From Quercus robur (lineage: Eukaryota; Streptophyta; Magnoliopsida; Fagales; Fagaceae), in NCBI RefSeq assembly GCF_932294415.1, contig NC_065536.1:16179974-16243973 (forward strand): DNA of 64,000 bases, written 5' to 3'. A program made the translations under genes and the position numbers. Positions 61,401 through 64,000 of the stretch are shown here, in pieces. The notes below the pieces were generated by a model. The model searched no databases. It saw nothing but the letters and a program-made list of their open reading frames with translations, and was not told where the DNA came from. Within the stretch, counting starts at the first letter, position 1. Each line of letters opens with the position of its first letter.

Positions 61401-62299
61401 TCCCCTTTTGTGTATTCCGTGACAAAACCCTAAAACAAAATCTAGACTTAACATGTGAGTTGGGAACAGTTGCCAAAACTCACTCACACCTAACTCTAGA
61501 ACCTGTGAAGCTCTTGAACCATACGAACAAGTATTTCCTAAAAACAACAACACAAGACGATCATTGTAAGCAGAAATCTTGAAATGCATATGAAACAAGC
61601 ACAATGCGATCAAGTAGTAAAGACTAAAGCAATAAAGAATAACTTGACTAAACAAGAAAAATCACTATAAATAGTGATCACAATGAACATTCACATGGGG
61701 AATGAACATCTAGACATGCAAGCTAATAGGCTCAATGCAAAGTATCATTTGCATGTCCAACACTCAATCGATACAAGAACCTAAAGTAATTGCATCAAGG
61801 ATAAAAAATCCAACAAAGGCACAAGAGTGAAGTACTAAATAAAATGCATAAAATTAATTAAAAGTACTGAGCTACAAAGCAAAGGTACAAATCCAAAATA
61901 CTGAATATTAATTGAAATATTTAAACCAATGTACCAAAATCTTTAAAAAGAAGTAATGTAACCATCCAAGAGATAAAAGGAACTATAAACAAATAAGCTG
62001 TAAAATAGACTAGCCAATCAATGGTTAGACTATTCAAAAGTGTGTGTGTGTGTGTATTAACTTCCTCCTTTTGAGCTCACACAACTCCCCCTTTCAATAT
62101 GCACACTTCCTTTCTTGTGTTGCTCTTCCCCTTATTGTATGCTATCGACCAATTTGTACAATGAGTTGCTCTCCCCCTTTTTGGCACGAATAACTAAAGG
62201 CTCTTCTCTAGTTTTTGTTGAATAGCATCTAACTGTGTCTCAATGGTGGTGAGATGCATTTGAACTTGATTGTGGGTGGAGTAGAGAATGAAAGTTCAA
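61401..62299. other. Sequence between LTR-like copies B and C
   Basis: About 0.9 kb separates the two direct copies. Next to copy B the minus strand reads acaaaaggggagattataatg, a purine-rich stretch. At 62195-62290 the minus strand encodes a short coiled-coil-like segment (QVQMHLTTIETQLDAIQQKL). If B and C are the two LTRs of one element, this is a much reduced interior. Confidence 0.4.
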
Positions 62300-63390
62300 T
62301 ATGTGTATAAAACACTATGAACATTTAGACCCCCAATTTCCAAATTATCAATTCAAGCTTATTATCAAATAATTAAAGTGCGGAATATGAATATAAGCAT
62401 ATAACAGAATTGATTAACAATCTAAACCAAATAAAATCACATCCACAGTAGAAATTAAATGGCAAAGATTAAGGAAAGAGAGATGCAAATACAAGAACAA
62501 CACAACGATGTGTTATCGAAGAGGAAACCAAAGTCCTCGACGTAAAACCTCTCCGCCGCCCTCCAAGCGGTAAATAATCCACTAAAGAATGTAGTTGGGA
62601 TACATGAACAGCAGAAGACCTTCCAAGCCTAATCTACCCAGTGTACCTAAGCCCCCCAAGCTTCTTGCTCCAACGAGGTTACGCCGAACCTTTGTCTTCT
62701 TTAGCTTACCGGATTCCGCTATAACCCATAGCATCAACCAATATCAATTGGTCCCTTCCTAACTACTTCCCAAGCACCAAATAGCCTTCTCAGTGATATG
62801 GGTATGGTGAGAAAAGGTTTTGGCTAATGTACCTCTCAAGGATGTAAAAATGGAGAGGGTGAGAGTTGAGGAATTTGAAGAGTCACTATGTGAAGATTGT
62901 GGATGAGTCAATCTTGTTTTTCTCTAGGGTTTCTCTCTCAACATTCTCTCTGAAAGCTCTCAATATTTCGTGGGTATAAGGGGTATTTATGCTGGAGTGA
63001 GAAAGGAATGCAAAGAGTCAGTTTTTCCATAACATAGTGGACTGGCGACTTGGCCTCGCAACTTGACTGAGTCGCGAGTCCAAGTCGTAAGCTAACTGAA
63101 TGGCCAATCTGGACTTTTTGTCCTGTAGTGCTACAGTTGGCATGATGGTTTAGCTTCTCTGTATGCTTCACTTGTGTGCATCTTCTAGTGACTTGCAAGT
63201 CGCCACCCGCGAGATCTAGCCGCGAGTCCCTGCTTCACTGCACAGTCTTGAGCATTTCTTCATACTTTCTCACACACTACCTTATATGATTCCCACCTAA
63301 ATACAGGGTTACTAATTGCTAAATTACAAGCAAATTTGGCACGAAATAAAGCCAACAAGATGGTTGATTAAATTCAACCTTACAGAAAAC
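62300..63390 (-). repeat. LTR-like ~1.1 kb repeat, copy C
   Basis: Same order of blocks as copy B, and generally closer to an intact form: gaacatttagaccccc, cgatgtgttatcgaagagga, ctctccgccgccctccaag, gtatttatgctggagtg and cacgaaataaagccaacaag. The minus-strand end ctgtaaggttgaatttaatc contains an internal palindrome (ggttgaattt-aatcaacc). Confidence 0.65.
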
Positions 63391-63588
63391 ATTTTCAAAT
63401 CTGGAAATACGCTGATGCAAACCCTCAATCAAAATATTCAACCTATCAACTTGAGAGTTAGATTGTACATGCTGAGTGCTAGTCGTCTGTAACTCAGAAG
63501 TGTTAAGGAGATGCAGTCTCGGTCTGCCCAGACGAAGTGTGAGTAGCTGAGCCATGACTGAAAGGAGTGGCATGAGGAAAAGATTCAC
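63391..63588 (-). pseudogene. Retroelement-type coding remnant
   Basis: The minus strand encodes a segment with HVQSNSQVDRLNILIEGLHQ and RISRFE, resembling the amphipathic segment at 62195-62290 beyond copy C. This suggests copy C lies within or beside related transposon coding sequence. The protein family is not identified. Confidence 0.3.
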
Positions 63589-63774
63589 TCTAGGTACTTT
63601 GGAAGAGTGACTTTTGCTTGCTTAAAGGGACACCATGGATATTGGTTGAAGACAAACAAGTATTTTTCCATCTTTTGGTGGATGAACGCCTTTATGAGCC
63701 ATGATTTTCATGATCAAACTACAAAAAAGAAGACATGTTCGTGCTACCGTTCGTGTTGCTATTTTCCCTGTTGT

Positions 63775-64000
63775 CTAGAAAATGTGAGCACAAATATCAA
63801 TCGGAACTCTAGTGATGAGATCACATAAGAACTGGGCTCTTCCAAGGTTGATGAATCCAGTGTTAGACAGTGGATACAGGTTGAAGAACATGATCAAAGT
63901 GAGAGTTTTCGGTTCAGGTGCAAACTTTGTAGTTCCAATAGACGTTCCTTTGGATGAAATCTCATGATCTGGCCCAATAATTTGAAGAATATCTTGCACT
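63775..64000 (-). pseudogene. Fragment resembling a plant transposon protein, cut by the window edge
   Basis: The minus-strand frame 63775-63999 carries PEPKTLTLIMFFNLYPLSNT, then GFINLGRAQFLCDLIT and IDICAHIF. From memory this resembles a protein segment repeated in tree genomes and annotated as a putative plant transposon protein. It continues past the window. It could be part of the same element family as the LTR-like copies. Confidence 0.35.

Overview
This is repeat-rich nuclear DNA from a flowering plant. The evidence is split genes with GT-AG introns, a plant EDR1-type kinase, a plant glyoxal oxidase, plant-type U1 snRNA promoters and many plant transposable elements. The LTR, SINE and Helitron types suggest a woody rosid, possibly the oak/beech family, but that placement is inference. 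Bacterial features (operons, RBS, CRISPR) are absent.

I support four protein genes. (1) 8197-8730 (+) is an intronless GNAT N-acetyltransferase; a scrambled fragment resembling it lies at 170-310. (2) 15231-31736 (-) is a 13-exon EDR1/CTR1-class Raf-like MAPKKK of 1005 residues. Every splice junction could be read, and a GA-rich leader and a mirrored pair of TGACGTGG sites lie upstream. (3) 40772-42424 (-) is an intronless secreted glyoxal/galactose-oxidase-family enzyme with all copper ligands. (4) 47042-47251 (-) is a lone terminal exon resembling the C-terminus of the pre-rRNA-processing protein TSR2, with its upstream exons missing. Two U1 snRNA-like genes (2217-2370 and 5855-6009) sit in two copies of a ~1 kb duplicated unit.

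Layout: 1-6.1 kb holds the duplicated U1 unit with a solo LTR between the copies. 6.07-7.08 kb is a Mutator-like foldback element with a CpG-dense core. 8.2-8.7 kb is the GNAT gene. 9.4-11.3 kb is a 1.9 kb solo LTR. 13.1-14.4 kb holds a small Mutator-like MITE and a non-autonomous hAT element. 15.2-32.2 kb is EDR1 with LINE, SINE and MITE insertions in its introns. 32-40.7 kb is AT-rich intergenic DNA with foldback elements. 40.8-42.4 kb is the oxidase. 43-48 kb holds SINE, MITE, Helitron and LINE pieces around the TSR2-like exon. 48.6-53.7 kb is a decayed Ty3/gypsy element (long LTR plus broken gag) interrupted by a Helitron. 54.9-64 kb holds three copies of a ~1.1 kb LTR-like repeat, a small solo LTR, a SINE and transposon-protein remnants.

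The protein genes are functionally independent: defence/ethylene-type signalling kinase, extracellular H2O2-producing oxidase, acetyltransferase and ribosome-biogenesis remnant. Most of the structure comes from transposition. The best leads are the variant U1 pair, the CpG-rich foldback element, very short LINE insertions that are little more than tail plus target-site duplication, and the mirrored bZIP sites upstream of EDR1.
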